A stretch of 64,000 nucleotides of DNA, taken from Anaeramoeba flamelloides (taxonomy: Eukaryota > Metamonada > Anaeramoebidae). The notes beneath the pieces are model-generated. The model was not told the origin of the DNA and ran no database searches. It saw only the letters and a list, made by a program, of their open reading frames with translations. The stretch spans positions 1,984,001-2,048,000 of the forward strand of contig JANTQA010000010.1 of the NCBI GenBank assembly GCA_027625915.1, in the 5' to 3' direction. Below are positions 1-11,911 of this stretch, piece after piece. Position 1 is the first letter of the stretch. Every line of letters begins with the position of its first letter. A program made the translations under genes and the position numbers.

Positions 1-3000
1 TATTTTCCATAGAAACAATTTTTTTTTTTTCTTTTTTACTATTGTTTTGTTTTTTCTGTTGTTACGATCTTGTTTTTTTGTTTTCAAATTTGGTTTGTTT
101 TGCAAATTTGTTCTCTTTCTTTTTGAAAAAAATCGGATCGGAGTTTTTGAGAAAAAAATGATTATTTTGAAGAAAAACTTTTTAGAAGATTGCAAAGTTG
201 CAAATTAATACTTGTTATTTAATAGAAGGTTTTTAGAGAGTTAATAGACTTTATTTTTCTTTTTTAAATCAAAAAATATTACTCTTTTATTTGAATTTTA
301 AATGAGAAATTTTTTCACTTGGTTTTTAATTTCCTTTTTTATTGAGTGATAAATTTCAATCTTAATTCTTTGAGAATACGATTTATTAAGGTAGAGGGAA
401 AGGATGTGAAGTATTGTTTCCAGTTTATAATTTAAATATCATTATAATTAAGCTCAGATACGATACGAACAATTTTGTATTGAAAAAGTTTCTATAAAAT
501 TGTAGAACCTTAATATAAAATTCTATTTAAATTGAATTTCTGAATGATTTCCAAATTTGTATAATAAACTTTATATATCAAGTTAATACAAAAAATTGAA
601 ACTAGGTTTGATATAAATACTCTTAATTTCCTGTTGATAAATAAAAAATTTTCAATCAAGTCAGAGAATATTTTTCTAATTATTAGTTGAAAAAACAACA
701 AGAGTGTTTCAAAATCATTGAGAATGAGATTTTTTGAAATTATTAAAATTTTTCTATTTAACTCCAAGATAAAATTCAATAGAATCAAATCACACCAGGT
801 AAATTTATAAGAATACAAATTGATTTGTTATTATCAAATATTAAATCTGTCTGATAAAGAGTAATATGGTTGAGAAATTTTATATTATAAACTATAAAAT
901 TTATATAAGAAGAAAATATTTCTGTCGTATTTATTTTTTGGGTCTTTTTAATTGGTAAATAATTCATGAAAAAACTTAATTTAATTCAGGTCTTCAATTT
1001 CCTAAATTGTAAAACACATCTCTTCAAATACTATTAAAATTATTTGTAAAAATAATAAATTCATTAATTTTGTAGATATTGAAAAAAAATATCCAAGCTT
1101 TTAGCAATTAATCTACATTTATCAAAAATTTTCAGAATGTTTTTTTTATCTAGAAAGTTTTTCAGAGAAAAATAATTTTTTTTTTGTTTAAATTATTGGT
1201 ATCTCTAAAAAACAAAGAAAAAACTTAAATAGAAATTTTAGTTTTAAAGAAATCTTACTTTTAGTAATTTAGGATCAATTTATATCAACAAATAACCTTG
1301 AAAATTAAATTATGTTTTAAAACGGCTAGGAAAATAAGCCAAATTACAAACCTTTGGATATTAGACAAAATTATTGGTTTATTTAAGTTTGTTAAATGGT
1401 TAAATCTCTTACGGTTTAAAAGATTAGATAATATTTTCTTTTTCAAAAATTCAGAGTATAAACAAAGAACTTTTAGTATTAATATTTATCATTTGATAAT
1501 TTTTTTTTTTTTTTTTTTATTAAAATAATTAATTGAAATTTAGTTTATTTGCTTACTAACATTGTAAAAATTGAGAAATAATAATAATAAAACTCTGAAT
1601 ATTTTTCTTGAATTATTCATATTTTTCATATTTGTGTTATTAATAACTTACTGATATAATTATGAGAATCTTCTGAATTATTAGTTAATAATTCTACAAT
1701 TTAAAGGAATTTTTTTTTTATTATAAACTATGGATTACAGGTTTTAAAAAAAGGTATTTTTGAATATTTTGAATCAAATATTTGATTTTTTTCTCATATT
1801 TTTTTGTCAAGAGATAAGAAAAAAAACGATGAAAAATCAAAGTTGAACAATATAATTATTCTTTTTAGAAGTTGAAAATAATTATTATTTATTTTTTTAC
1901 AAAATTAAGTAGTTTTTTTAACTGGATTATTTAAAATCGAGTGATTTTTTTGAAAGTATCTATTTGTATATTTCTTTTGACAAAAATAAGAAATCTTTGC
2001 TTTTCAATACAGTCAGTTTCACTTTTAAGGCACAAACTTTCAACGAAATTTAAGGCACAAAAAAAATCTCAAATTAAGGCACAAAATTTGGAATTTTTTT
2101 TTTTACAATTTATTTTTACTAGAATTTGAATTTTATACTTTAATTTGAGATTTTTTTTGTAACTTAAATTTCGTTGAAAGTTTGTGCCTTAAAAGTGAAA
2201 CTAACTGCAAAAAGAATTGTTTATTTCTAATAATTTGGAAATATGTTGAATTTTGAACTTTCCGTAAAATAAAAAAATTTGATCTTTCTTTTAATAACCA
2301 GAATTTATTTCTTAAAATAGCTTTTAAAGTAAGTTTGGTTTTGTAATAATCGGCTTTTTACTACATTTTTCAATTTTAAGATGAGTATATTTCTGGGAAT
2401 TTACTATTAAATTTTACTAGAATATTTTTTTTATGGTTAATAGTAACTGTATCAATATAAAAAGAACTTTTTTGAATGGTGTCTAAAGAATAAATTGGAA
2501 ACTCACATCATTATTTGATCGATATGCTTTTTTAGAAAAAAACTCAAAAGAAAAAGTTAAAACTTCCTTGATCTAGAGTAATTGAATTTGTGGTTTTGTA
2601 AATATAATATAATGTAAAAAAATTAAAAATATGTTATTCCATCAATTTTACTTTTTTTGATCCGATAAACGTATTTTAAAAATCGTTCATTGACTAAGAA
2701 GATATTGATGATCAATGATATAATAAACTTTCTTACAATAGAGACCAAAATAAATTTCAATATTCAAAACTAACAAAAAATACTAGAAAAATGGTAAATA
2801 AAGAAAAAATTCTGTTAATTGTCTTTTTCAATTTGTCTGGTAAACATTAATTTTAGAATACTAATTCTCAGTAATCTCTTAAAAATTTGTTCAATTTGAC
2901 CATTAACTAAATGAAATCATTTTTTTTTTGAATTTCCATCAAGCTATTTTCAACACAAATAAGGGAAACAAAAGAAGATTTTAAATATAGATAGTGTTTC

Positions 3001-4179
3001 CAACTACTAATATTCATAGCACAAGAGCCGTCTCAAATCAAAAAGAGAGCTTATTTTTTCCTCTTGTACTGTTACAACAAATATTTGCATACACAATAAT
3101 ATATCTAGAATAAAATATATTTTGAAGATAACGTACTTGATATTTTGAGAAAGTGTGTAAAATTATTAATAGAATTTGTATAATTTTTTTGATAATTTTT
3201 TCATTGAAATGTATGGTATTGAAAAAAAAGACTGAAAATGAAAATAATCTCAGGGTATTTTTATTAATTGTTAATATTTGTAAAATTGTTGTTTAATTTC
3301 TTATGTTTAAAATCAAATACATTTTTTTTAATAATAACACTTTAAAAATTATAAAACACTCACTTCTTAGAATGATGATTAACTAAATTATACTTGTTCA
3401 AAACACTATTCAATCAATGAAAAAACAAAAAATAAAAATTATCATTTTCCAAACTTCTAGTAAACCTCTATAAAACTGTATTATTTTAAAAACAAGTAGA
3501 TCTACTGAGTTTATCAAACAATGAAAAGAATTTTCAATACATACCCAACTTGAATGAACTTTACGTAGATTTATTATTTGGTTCATATTAAATTTGGTTA
3601 TTTAGACTAAGGATTTGATTTTAAATATAAGATATTAAACAACAATTTAACAAATATTCCCAATTAAAAATCTGTTTGGTATTTTTTTTAATCCTTGAAT
3701 AAAAAGTTTTTTGTTTTTTTTTTAATAACAAAATTCATCATTCTAAACTATAAAATCTATTTGTAGATAAAGTTTTCTAATTTTTTTTCAATTATTTTTA
3801 GATTTTCTTTTTTAAAAGTAGAACTCATGAAATTATATATCTATTTTATTTATGGTTTATTGTCATTTTAGTTAATCTTTTAATGTAATTGCTTGAAAGA
3901 AAAAAAAACACTTATTTTCACAATCAAACAGACGATCTACCAAATTTGAAGGACTATTTTAGGACTGTATATTAAACACCACACTCATTTCTACTTTCTT
4001 TTAGAATTTTTAAGTTGAAATAAAATCTTTTACCATCAAATTTCGCTGTCTTGAAATACCAACTTATTTTACAACTTCCACGACAAGTTGAAAACTTACC
4101 ATTTCGTATCCACAAAGCAAAACGCCATAATTATTTTGAGAAAAAACATTTTTCATTTTTTTTATTCTTCCAAAAGTAA
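1..4179. other. Gene-poor AT-rich spacer
   Basis: No convincing gene is seen on either strand. Open frames here are short, rich in Phe, Ile, Asn and Lys, and look like chance readings of A and T runs. The only structured feature I recognise is one MITE copy at 2010-2207. Confidence 0.6.
2010..2207. repeat. MITE copy 1 (TA-flanked inverted-repeat element)
   Basis: It begins CAGTCAGTTTCACTTTTAAG after a TA and ends with the reverse complement in slightly altered form (CTAACTG, followed by CA rather than TA). The right half has lost part of the GTGCCTTAA motif. It is the most isolated copy in the left half of the window and is moderately diverged. Confidence 0.9.
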
Positions 4180-6487
4180 ATGAAAAAATTTTTTTTCTTT
4201 TCCTTTTTTCTAATTTTGTTGATTTCAATTTGTAATTCCTTTTTTTCCATTTAGTTTTTTGAACTTTCTACTTTTTGTATCATCTAAAAAAAAGAAGAAA
4301 AACACAACTTTTTTTGAAAATTTTTAAACTCTCGTAAAAAAAGCTTGTAATAAATGTTTCCCACGTGAAATTGGACCAAAAAAAACTTTACAAAGGACAG
4401 GAAACAAACAATATCCACCTAAGGCGATTGTTATTGAAGACACGATCGTACTTATTGTTGCAGAGTGCAGCCAAAACGATTGTGGCGATCAAGCTGGGAA
4501 TTTGGTCTGCTTAACTTACAACACAACCAACTTCGAAATGATTAATTCCTTTCAAGTGAATGGCAAAGACATTGAAGATCTAAGCTATGATCTCGCAGCT
4601 GTAGGAGCACATGCTGTTGTTGCCTGGGAAACGGGGACGGACGACGATTCCGAAATCTATGGAACAATTATAAGTTTACCGCTCTCTTCAAACGATTTTC
4701 AAATTTCTGGGAAGGGTTACAAAAGGAAATCGCCAACGATTGCAGAGTACCCTAATGGTGGAACGTACATCACCGTTTGGACCCAGCAACATTCAATTGA
4801 TGATCGATTTGGAGCAAGTGAATTTTCTGGTTCAGACAATTCTTATTCTCAACAGCAACGGAAAAGAAACGAGAACAGTGGCAATTATGGTGATGGTGAC
4901 GGCGACGATGATAAAACGAGGATGAACATTAAGGGCCAAAAGATGGATGGTGGTGATCAAAAGAAAGATAATTTTTATTTAGATGACAACAATGGTGACG
5001 AGGATTACCAACAAACACAACCAAGGGTCTCGATGAGAAAGGACTCAAGCTGGGCCGCCGTTTGGGTTGAACACTTTTCAAAATTTTATCAAACCCGAAA
5101 AGTCGTTAAGGCCGGTGTGTTCGACTCGAATAATGATTTACAAAATCTTTATACAATCGAAACGAAACTTGTCCAAGAATTAACAAGCCCAAATATTAAA
5201 ACTTTACAAAATCAGCATCTCATAATCACCTATACAAGAACGAAGCAAGACGCCACCATCCATGCAAGTGTAATCTTTGCAAACAACACTCTCATTAATT
5301 CTAATTTCCAAGTCAGTGGAAACAATAACTACACTTGCTCCAATTCAGAGATCTTTGTTTTTAATGAAAACTTTTTGATCGTATGGAATGAATTTGACGA
5401 AGGCAACGATCTTTATAGAATAGTTGGCCGGTGGTATGATCAAGACACGTTTGAACAAATTGGCAACATCTTTACAATCAGCGATTTTGACTCAAATATT
5501 AAAAACGGATCATCATCAAGTACTCTGGACGCCGATTCTTCGTTTGTCGTGTTCACCGAAAAGCCTTCTGGCTATTCTTGGGAAGTAAATATCCAAATTT
5601 TGGAAATACCTACACCCAAGATCAAAACAAAGATCGATGGTCAGGCTTTTTACACAAATTCCCTGTGGAGTTTTTCCTTTGATAATGATACATTCACAAC
5701 AATCGACGGTTATCCTTTGGCGTACACTTCCAAACTAGCAAATGGTGGCCAACTCCCAAGCTGGTTAAAATTTAATCAATCTGCGAGAAACTTTTATGGT
5801 ACAACCCCTTTGGAAAAAGCAAACTATTCAATTTCTGTAATTGCAAGTAATGGTTGTAAGCAGACTTCAACATCTTTTGACTTGACATTAAATGATAAAC
5901 CATCACCATCAGCCTCACCATCAGCATCTGTTTCGGCGTCAGCATCTGTTTCAGCCTCGCCATCTGTTTCAGCATCAGCATCTGTTTCGGCGTCTCCTTC
6001 TATTTCAGCCTCAGCATCTGTTTCAGCGTCGGCATCTGTTTCAGCGTCGGCATCCATATCGGCATCCGCTTCAGCGTCTCCTTCCCGATCACCATCCTCA
6101 TCAAAACAACCAAAGCCATCTGCAAAGCCCTCAACATCAAAAAAAAAGGTTGTTCCAAATTCAAACAATCAAGATTCGAATAAGAAATTAAAAATTTCGA
6201 TCGGGGTGATTACCACAGTACTAGCATTAATAATTTTGGTTGCTTCCTTCGTAATTTTTCGAAGAAGAAAGAAGAAAAATGAAAAAAATCGAAAACACCT
6301 TAATAACATACTAAGAAATGGCCACACATTTGCAGGGAATAAATACAATAAAAATAACTATAATGAGATACCATCTTTTTCTAGTGAAGAAGAATATGTT
6401 GAAATATTGTATAATGAAAACATCAATTCAATTAACCAATCAAACCAATACGAAAATGAATTTTTTGATGAGAATAGTGATTATTAA
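4180..6487 (+). CDS. Type I membrane adhesion-like protein with cadherin-like (CADG) domain and Ser/Ala/Val stalk
   Basis: Proposed exons are 4180-4231 and 4344-6487, about 731 residues. Exon 1 encodes a signal peptide, MKKFFFFSFFLILLISI. Splicing at GT 4232 and AG 4343 (112 nt) keeps the frame and gives S-C-N-K-C. The ectodomain begins with Trp- and Gly-rich repeats of beta-propeller character and has an acidic Asp/Asn/Gly insert near 4840-5030. It then has a dystroglycan-type cadherin-like unit at 5632-5890 (motif LPSWLKFN, then FYGTTP and SISVIASNG). A stalk of SASVSASP-type repeats covers 5896-6110. One membrane segment (ISIGVITTVLALIILVASF) lies near 6195-6260, followed by RRRKKK and an Asn-rich cytoplasmic tail. 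Seen: domain order and membrane topology. Inferred: cell-surface adhesion or sensing. Without the intron, translation has no ATG in frame before the conserved part, which supports the two-exon model. The beta-propeller reading of the first half is the least certain part. Confidence 0.8.
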
Positions 6488-6678
6488 GAAATTCACATCG
6501 AAATTTTTTATTTTTTTAAAATTATATCGAAATGAATTAAATTAAATTGAATTTGATTTTAATTTCCAGATTCAATTTAAGGATGTAAAATAATGATATT
6601 ATTTTTAATAAACCCTTTTTAATATAAAAAATAATTTAATATTTGCATTTATTGTTTTGGTTTGCATTTAATATCATT

Positions 6679-6843
6679 GTTATTTTTCGAAAGTAAAAAT
6701 ATTCAAAAAAATATAAAAAATGATGCTATATTTTTCAGATCTACATCACTTAATATATTTGTTATTTTTCGAGAGTAAAAATATTAGAAAAAATATAAAA
6801 AATTATGCTATATTTTTCAGATCTACATCACTTAATATATTTG
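6679..6843. repeat. Two-copy 82-bp tandem duplication
   Basis: The string GTTATTTTTCGA recurs at 6679 and 6761, and GTTATTTA follows at 6843, giving a period of 82 bp. Both units contain TTTTTCAGATCTACATCACT. It lies just downstream of the adhesion-like gene. No function is evident. Confidence 0.85.
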
Positions 6844-7082
6844 TTATTTATTTGGTTCCGGCCAATTATGACTTTACATGTTGATATTTTTTATAATGAT
6901 ATTCGTCAAAGTAAGATGAATTTGAAAAACTACAAATTAGAAATCTTTTACAAGAAATATTTGTATTTTTGAAGTATGAAAGGATCAAAAAATGAGAAAA
7001 AATTTCAATAGATTAATGAACAAATGTTTATTTATGAGGGGGATCATATATGAAATATATATCCTTGCAACTTCATATGAAG

Positions 7083-7086
<4 letters not shown>

Positions 7087-7119
<33 letters not shown>
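7087..7119. repeat. (TA)n microsatellite at LINE 3' side
   Basis: An uninterrupted run of alternating T and A is followed by AATAGG. It sits next to the 3' (minus-strand) end of the LINE and could be the LINE tail or the microsatellite into which the LINE inserted. Confidence 0.9.
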
Positions 7120-7120
<1 letters not shown>

Positions 7121-7196
7121 GGTGAAAAGTGAAAGTAAAGGAAAGAATAAAAAAAGAGAAGATAAAAGATGAAGAAGTAAAAAATGAAGAAAAAAA

Positions 7197-7236
7197 AATA
7201 AAGAATAAAAAATAAAGAATAAAAAATAAAGAGATC
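7197..7236. repeat. Short tandem repeat in LINE 3' region
   Basis: The unit AAAAATAAAGAATA (about 14 bp) repeats almost three times, between the end of the LINE reading frame and the TA microsatellite. On the minus strand it reads as a T-rich 3' untranslated tract. Confidence 0.8.
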
Positions 7237-7266
7237 AATAAAAAGAATTGGTTGGTCAGGTCATTT

Positions 7267-8107
7267 TTAGTCACCATCGTTGTCTACAGATCCCCGAATA
7301 TCTAAGCATTCTTTGATAAATTTTACTAGATTATAATATATTTCAGGATTGTTTATTTTGGCCAATAATAAGGTTGGATTTTGATCTTTTTTGATTTTGT
7401 TTAATTGTAAATTTTCTTTTTGTTTGGATAACCATTTATCTCTGGATTCCTTGCATTTGTTACATTTCCAGAGAAAATGATCAATATCTTCGATTTCGCC
7501 AAAAAAAATACATTCTTTTGTCTTTTCCTTGTTGAATACGTATGAGTATCTATTCAAACAGTTTGAGAAAAGTCGGAATTTGAGTAAAATGTAAGAGTTT
7601 TTGAAGCTTAGATAATGTTGAGTTTTCCATACATTTAGGTTGTTTTTTTGAATAATATATTGGTTTGTGATTATATTAAAATATTTTCTTGTTTTCCAGT
7701 TCTTATGTGGATCACTCTCATCAACAGATAGTAGTTCTTTTATTCTATTTTTTGATATTTCTTTTTTCAATTGATTGTAATTTCCTAAGAGCCAATTTAT
7801 ATCATTGGTTTCGATGAATTTAATCTCGGTTAAAAGTTTTTCCAATTTTAATTTTTTTAATTTTTGGATCAGTTTCCATTTTCTTTTATTCAATTTTATG
7901 GCGATATCTTCAATTTTCGCCTAAAATCTGACTAATTTGGAAGGAGATCCAAATTGAACTTTAAGGAAAATTTTAACTTTACTCATAATCCAACTGTTTA
8001 AACTTTTTATTTCATCTTTATTGAATGTAAAAACTTCGAGTCCATATGTAAGTTGAGATAGAATAATTGCCTTAAAGAATAATAGTTTTAGTTTATTCGA
8101 GATAGCA
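7267..8107 (-). pseudogene. LINE ORF2 C-terminal part: RT thumb and terminal Cys/His motif
   Basis: The minus strand from 8107 reads AISNKLKLLFFKAIILSQL then TYGLEVF, the usual end of the LINE polymerase (KxxILSxLTYGxE). After one in-frame stop near 7922 it continues open for 208 residues. This stretch holds C-x8-H-x4-C-x2-C (ECIFFGEIEDIDHFLWKCNKC), as found near the C-terminus of many LINE ORF2 proteins. It ends at GDNDGD-type acidic residues and TAA. The segment is separated from the RT start by MITE copy 2 and by a large deletion. Confidence 0.8.
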
Positions 8108-8109
8108 TA

Positions 8110-8362
8110 CAGTCAGTTTCACTTTTAAGACACAAACTTTCAACGAAATTTAAGGCACAAAAAAAATCTCAAATTAAAGCACAAAATTCAGATTCTAGTA
8201 AAATAAATTGTAAAAAATAAAATCTCAAATTAAGGCACAAAATTTGGAATTTTATTTTTTACAATTTATTTTACTAGAATCTGAATTTTGTGCTTTAATT
8301 TGAGATTTTTTTTGTGCCTTAAATTTCGTTGAAAGTTTGTGCCTTAAAAGTGAAACTGACTG
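8110..8362. repeat. MITE copy 2, long form (253 bp)
   Basis: Both ends are intact and flanked by TA (8108-8109 and 8363-8364). It is longer than most copies because the central block (ACAATTTATT plus TCTCAAATTAAGGCACAAAA) is present twice, once in each orientation. It is inserted in the LINE between the RT start and thumb. Confidence 0.95.
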
Positions 8363-8364
8363 TA

Positions 8365-8906
8365 GCTCAATTCAATGTTAATTAATTTTAAGAAAATTCG
8401 AGCAATTCAACTATTAATTGAGATTGGTCTGTAATTAGAAATATTTCCTTCGTCGCCCTTTTTGTGAATGAATGTAATATATCTTTTTTTGATAAAATTG
8501 AGTATCGGTAGGTCAAAATTATTGAGCCACCGATCAAATATCATTTTAATTGTCTGTATGAATGACAAATATTCCTGTGTTATTTTATTGCTTGTCTTTT
8601 TGTAATGATAAATTTTATCAAAGTTTAATACTGCTTTTTCTTTCATCAATTTAATTTGATTGATAATTTTTTCCACTGAAAAGATTTGATTAATGTATAT
8701 GAATTTGTTTTCGTATTCAATTCTGTAATTTTCAATAATTTTTATTACATCTTGATTAATTTCTAAAGTTGCCTTTTTTACAAATTGGTTATATTCTTTT
8801 TCCATTTGATCATTATCTTTGAATATTTTCTTATAGTTGTTGTTATACATTACTTTTGTTTTTGTCCAGAAGTTAAGGTTTTTTTTCATATTCATAATTA
8901 ATTATG
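8365..8906 (-). pseudogene. LINE ORF2 reverse transcriptase, N-terminal fragment
   Basis: The minus strand encodes about 160 residues of linker helix followed by KKRYITFIHKKGDEGNISNY and RPISINS. This is RT block 1 (K.G....NYRPIS), where LINE polymerases begin. A stop follows at once, then about 20 residues (IARIFLKLINIELS) before MITE copy 2. The following segment already belongs to the thumb, so blocks 3-6, including the catalytic F/YADD box, are missing. That is roughly 200 residues. Confidence 0.85.
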
Positions 8907-8908
8907 TA

Positions 8909-9104
8909 CAGTCAGTTTCACTTTTAAGGCACAAACTTTCAACGAAATTTAAGGCACAATTAAAATCTCAAATTAAAGCACAAAATTCAGCTTCTAGTAA
9001 AATAAATTGTAAAAATCAAAATTCCAAAAAATGTGCCTTAATTGGAGATTTTTTTGTGCCTTAAATTTCGTTGAAAGTTTGTGCCTTAAAAGTGAAACTG
9101 ACTG
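8909..9104. repeat. MITE copy 3 (196 bp)
   Basis: TA-flanked on both sides (8907-8908 and 9105-9106), with both terminal repeats intact. It separates the RT start from the endonuclease C-terminal part of the LINE. Confidence 0.95.
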
Positions 9105-9344
9105 TATATTAATTCGTTCCACTTTTTAATTGAATTTCAATTTAGTAGATTTGTAACTTGTGTCAAGAATTTTTGAAAAATAGTATGATAATTTACTGTT
9201 TTTCAATTAAGAAATTTGTTATGATGTCTTTATCTTTATTGAATAAAAATTTGTTTGATATTAGTTTATGGTCTGTAATATCTGGATGTATTTGGGTGGT
9301 TGAATTAATTATGTTATCATAATTGATTTTTTTAAAATTTGTTA

Positions 9345-9541
9345 CAGTCAGTTTCACTTTTAAGGCACAAACTTTCAACGAAATTTAAGGCACAAAAAAA
9401 ATCTCAAATTAAGGCACATTTTTTGGAATTTTAATTTTTACAATTTATTTTACTAGAAGCTGAATTTTGTGCTTTAATTTGAGATTTTTTTTGTGTCTTA
9501 AATTTCGTTGAAAGTTTGTACCTTAAAAGTGAAACTGACTG
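9345..9541. repeat. MITE copy 4 (197 bp)
   Basis: TA-flanked on both sides, inserted in the LINE endonuclease just upstream (minus sense) of its TDH motif. One terminal-repeat motif is altered (GTACCTTAA). Confidence 0.95.
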
Positions 9542-9799
9542 TATTATGTGGTCAATATTCCTGGTTCTTGAATTTGTTTCATTTTTGATTAAGTTGTAGT
9601 TCGAACCAGTTATTATATTTTTGATTTTATAATCTTCTAGGTTAAAATTTCCTAAGATAATGTTTTTTCAAAATTGAATTTTTCTGTAATTTCTTTGATA
9701 TCATTAATAAATATTTTCATATTTTTTTGGTCATTTCTCGCATAACAGTTAAAAATGTTTATACCCATACATTTAATAAACATAATATCTCTGTTATTA

Positions 9800-9996
9800 C
9801 AGTCAGTTTCACTTTTAAGACACAAACTTTCTACGAAATTTAAGGCACAAAAAAAATCTCAAATTAAGGCACAAAATTGCGATTCTAGTAAAATAATTTG
9901 TGAAAATTAAAATTCCAAAAAATTGTGCCTTAATTTGAGATTTTTTTGTGCCTTAAATTTCGTTGAAAGTTTGTGCCTTAAAAGTGAAACTGACTG
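9800..9996. repeat. MITE copy 5 (197 bp)
   Basis: TA-flanked on both sides. It is inserted in the LINE endonuclease about 60 codons after the LQETK motif. It carries one substitution in the left arm (TTCTACGAAATT). Confidence 0.95.
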
Positions 9997-10354
9997 TATG
10001 TCTTTTTTCTATACAGAACTCTTGGAGAAATCCTTTAATTATTATCCCTAGACCACCTTGAATATATTTCACAACATAACCCTCTTTTTGGAAATGTATA
10101 AAGCGGTCTAGAGATGGAATTTTCTTTGATTTCGTTTCTTGGAGATTTAAGATGTCAATCTTATGTCGATTCATCATTGCGATAATATTTTGAGTTTTAT
10201 CAATTTTCTTGAAATCTTTTTTTAGTTTTCTTTTCTGACTAAGTCTTCTTATATTTAATGAGGCGATTGTGATTGGAAATTTTGTTTTATTTTCTTCTGT
10301 GGTGGGTTTCTTTTTCCCTCTTGTTAGTAGATTGTTATTTTCTTGTCCAAAACA

Positions 10355-11500
10355 TCAACAGGAATTATTTTTTGATATTAAACCCGAGTTCTTCAAAATC
10401 ATCTTTTTGATTTTTTCGATATTCTGAGAAAAGTCCCAGATTTCAATTATTTTTGGTCCTTGTTTCAATAATCTTAAAGGCATAAAATTTCCAAACCAAC
10501 TAAATAGTTCCAAAATTGAAATAATTTTGTTGTTTTTGAATTGCAACCGGTTTGAATCCTCCACTTTTTGTACCGACTTAATCGTATTATTGATATAAGC
10601 CTTTCTTCTTTTGTAGGGTTCAAATTTCCCTTTCGATAGTGTGATTTTGGAATTCTTTTTTAGAGTCAAGAGTACACTTGAGAAAACCCTTTCTTGGTGT
10701 TTTTTGATTGGTGGTTCCTCGAATCAAATGACTCATAGTAAGAATAATAAAATGATTTTTTAATCCAAGCTTCTAGTCGGTCAATATTAATATTGTTTTT
10801 GTACCAGAGTTAGATTTCTTTCTCTAAGATTTGTATGAGTGTTAATTCAATTGATTTATTTCTTCCTATCTCTAAGATTGTGTCAATTTTTAAAATAATT
10901 GGTTTTTCAAGTGGTCTTTTTTATTGGTGTAGCACCACTTGAGTTTATTATTATTATTATTATTATTAATACAGTCAGTTTCACTTTTAAGGCACAAACT
11001 TTCAACGAAATTTAAGGCACAATGAAAATCTCAAATTAAGGCACAAAATTTGTAATTTTAATTTTTACAATTTATTTTTACTAGAATTTGAATTTTGTGC
11101 CTTAATTTGTGATTTTGATTGTGCCTTAAATTTCGTTGAAAGTTTGTGCCTTAAAAGTGAAACTGACTGTATTTGAAGAAAAAACTTTTTTTTGCTTATT
11201 GAATTTTGGGAGAATGGATCAAATTTCAATAATTACTTGAAATTTCTTCTGGAGAATTTCCAGAAGATTCGATGGATTGCTTTGATTTCTTTTCATATAA
11301 TTCCTTTAATTTTAAAATCTTTGACAATCAATCATTTTTTATAAAATTTAATAACTCTTTGGGGGTGTTGGTCTTTATGTATGTGGCACCACAACGAGTC
11401 TTTTTTTGCTTTATTTAAACATTGTTGTTTGTTTCTGTCTTTTATGTGTAAAAATGTAATTTTTCCCTTTTTTATCCAGTCTTTATAATTTTTTTTTGGA
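10355..11500 (-). pseudogene. LINE region between ORF1 and endonuclease
   Basis: Two coding-like stretches remain on the minus strand. 10669-10355 reads as a basic segment with SWFGNFMPLRLLKQGPKIIE. 11500-11330 reads KPVNPKKNYKDWIKKGKITF and further QCLNKAKKDSLWCHIHKD, a possible Cys/His zinc-binding cluster. The order places both in the ORF1 C-terminus or the start of ORF2. I do not recognise a specific domain. MITE copy 6 lies between them. Confidence 0.5.
10972..11169. repeat. MITE copy 6 (198 bp)
   Basis: TA-flanked on both sides. It lies directly after an (ATT)n microsatellite (10941-10968), within the LINE. Confidence 0.95.
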
Positions 11501-11569
11501 TTTACAGGTTTTGGTAAAATTCGACTGGGGTTGTTTTGTGGAATATAAGTGCCCCCTTCGTAATTATTT

Positions 11570-11869
11570 TGTTTTTTCTTTTTTTTTCTTTTTCATTTTG
11601 ATTTTTATTTCCATTTCCTTTTTCTTTTTCTTTTTGATTTTCATTTCCATTTTCTTTTGGTTTTTCATTACTTTTTTCTCTTTGATTTTCATTTCCAATT
11701 TCTTTTTCATTTTGATTTTCGTTTTCATTTTTTTTTATCATTTTCCTTTTCTTTATCATTTTTATTTTCTTTTTCATTTCCATTTTCATTTTATCTTTTC
11801 TTTCTTTTTCCTTTTTGATTTTGATTTTTATTTTTATTTTCATCTTCATTTTCATTTTGATTTTGGTTT

Positions 11870-11909
<40 letters not shown>
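11570..11909. repeat. T-rich low-complexity tract ending in a long poly-T run
   Basis: The tract is made of TTTTCATTTTGATT-type units and ends in a poly-T run of about 38 bases at 11871-11908. On the minus strand it reads as a Lys/Asn/Glu/Met linker of the LINE. MITE copy 7 is inserted exactly at its edge. Confidence 0.85.

Positions 11910-11911
<2 letters not shown>

Larger units (their letters stand above)
9193..10345 (-). pseudogene. LINE ORF2 AP-type endonuclease, broken
   Basis: Three minus-strand pieces match the exonuclease-endonuclease-phosphatase fold in order. At 10345-10000 it reads ITIASLNIRRL and then DILNLQETK, the first Asn and the catalytic Glu motifs. At 9798-9544 it reads ILGNFNLEDYK and RTRNIDHI, corresponding to GDFN and the later Asp motif, with the first Asp changed to Asn. 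At 9343-9193 it reads TDHKLI, the terminal (S/T)DH motif. MITE copies 4 and 5 separate the pieces and there is at least one frameshift near 9670. The enzyme would nick target DNA in an active LINE. This copy is dead. Confidence 0.85.

Noticed and set aside
1941-2129. Short open frames reading through MITE arms (also 8837-9064, 12812-13371, 13386-13839)
   Set aside because: They translate the terminal inverted repeat in either direction and recur with the same peptide wherever the MITE lies. They are by-products of the repeat.
5772-6191. Overlapping frames inside the Ser/Ala/Val stalk
   Set aside because: Short tandem repeats keep all frames open. Only the frame continuous with the signal peptide, domain and membrane helix is supported.
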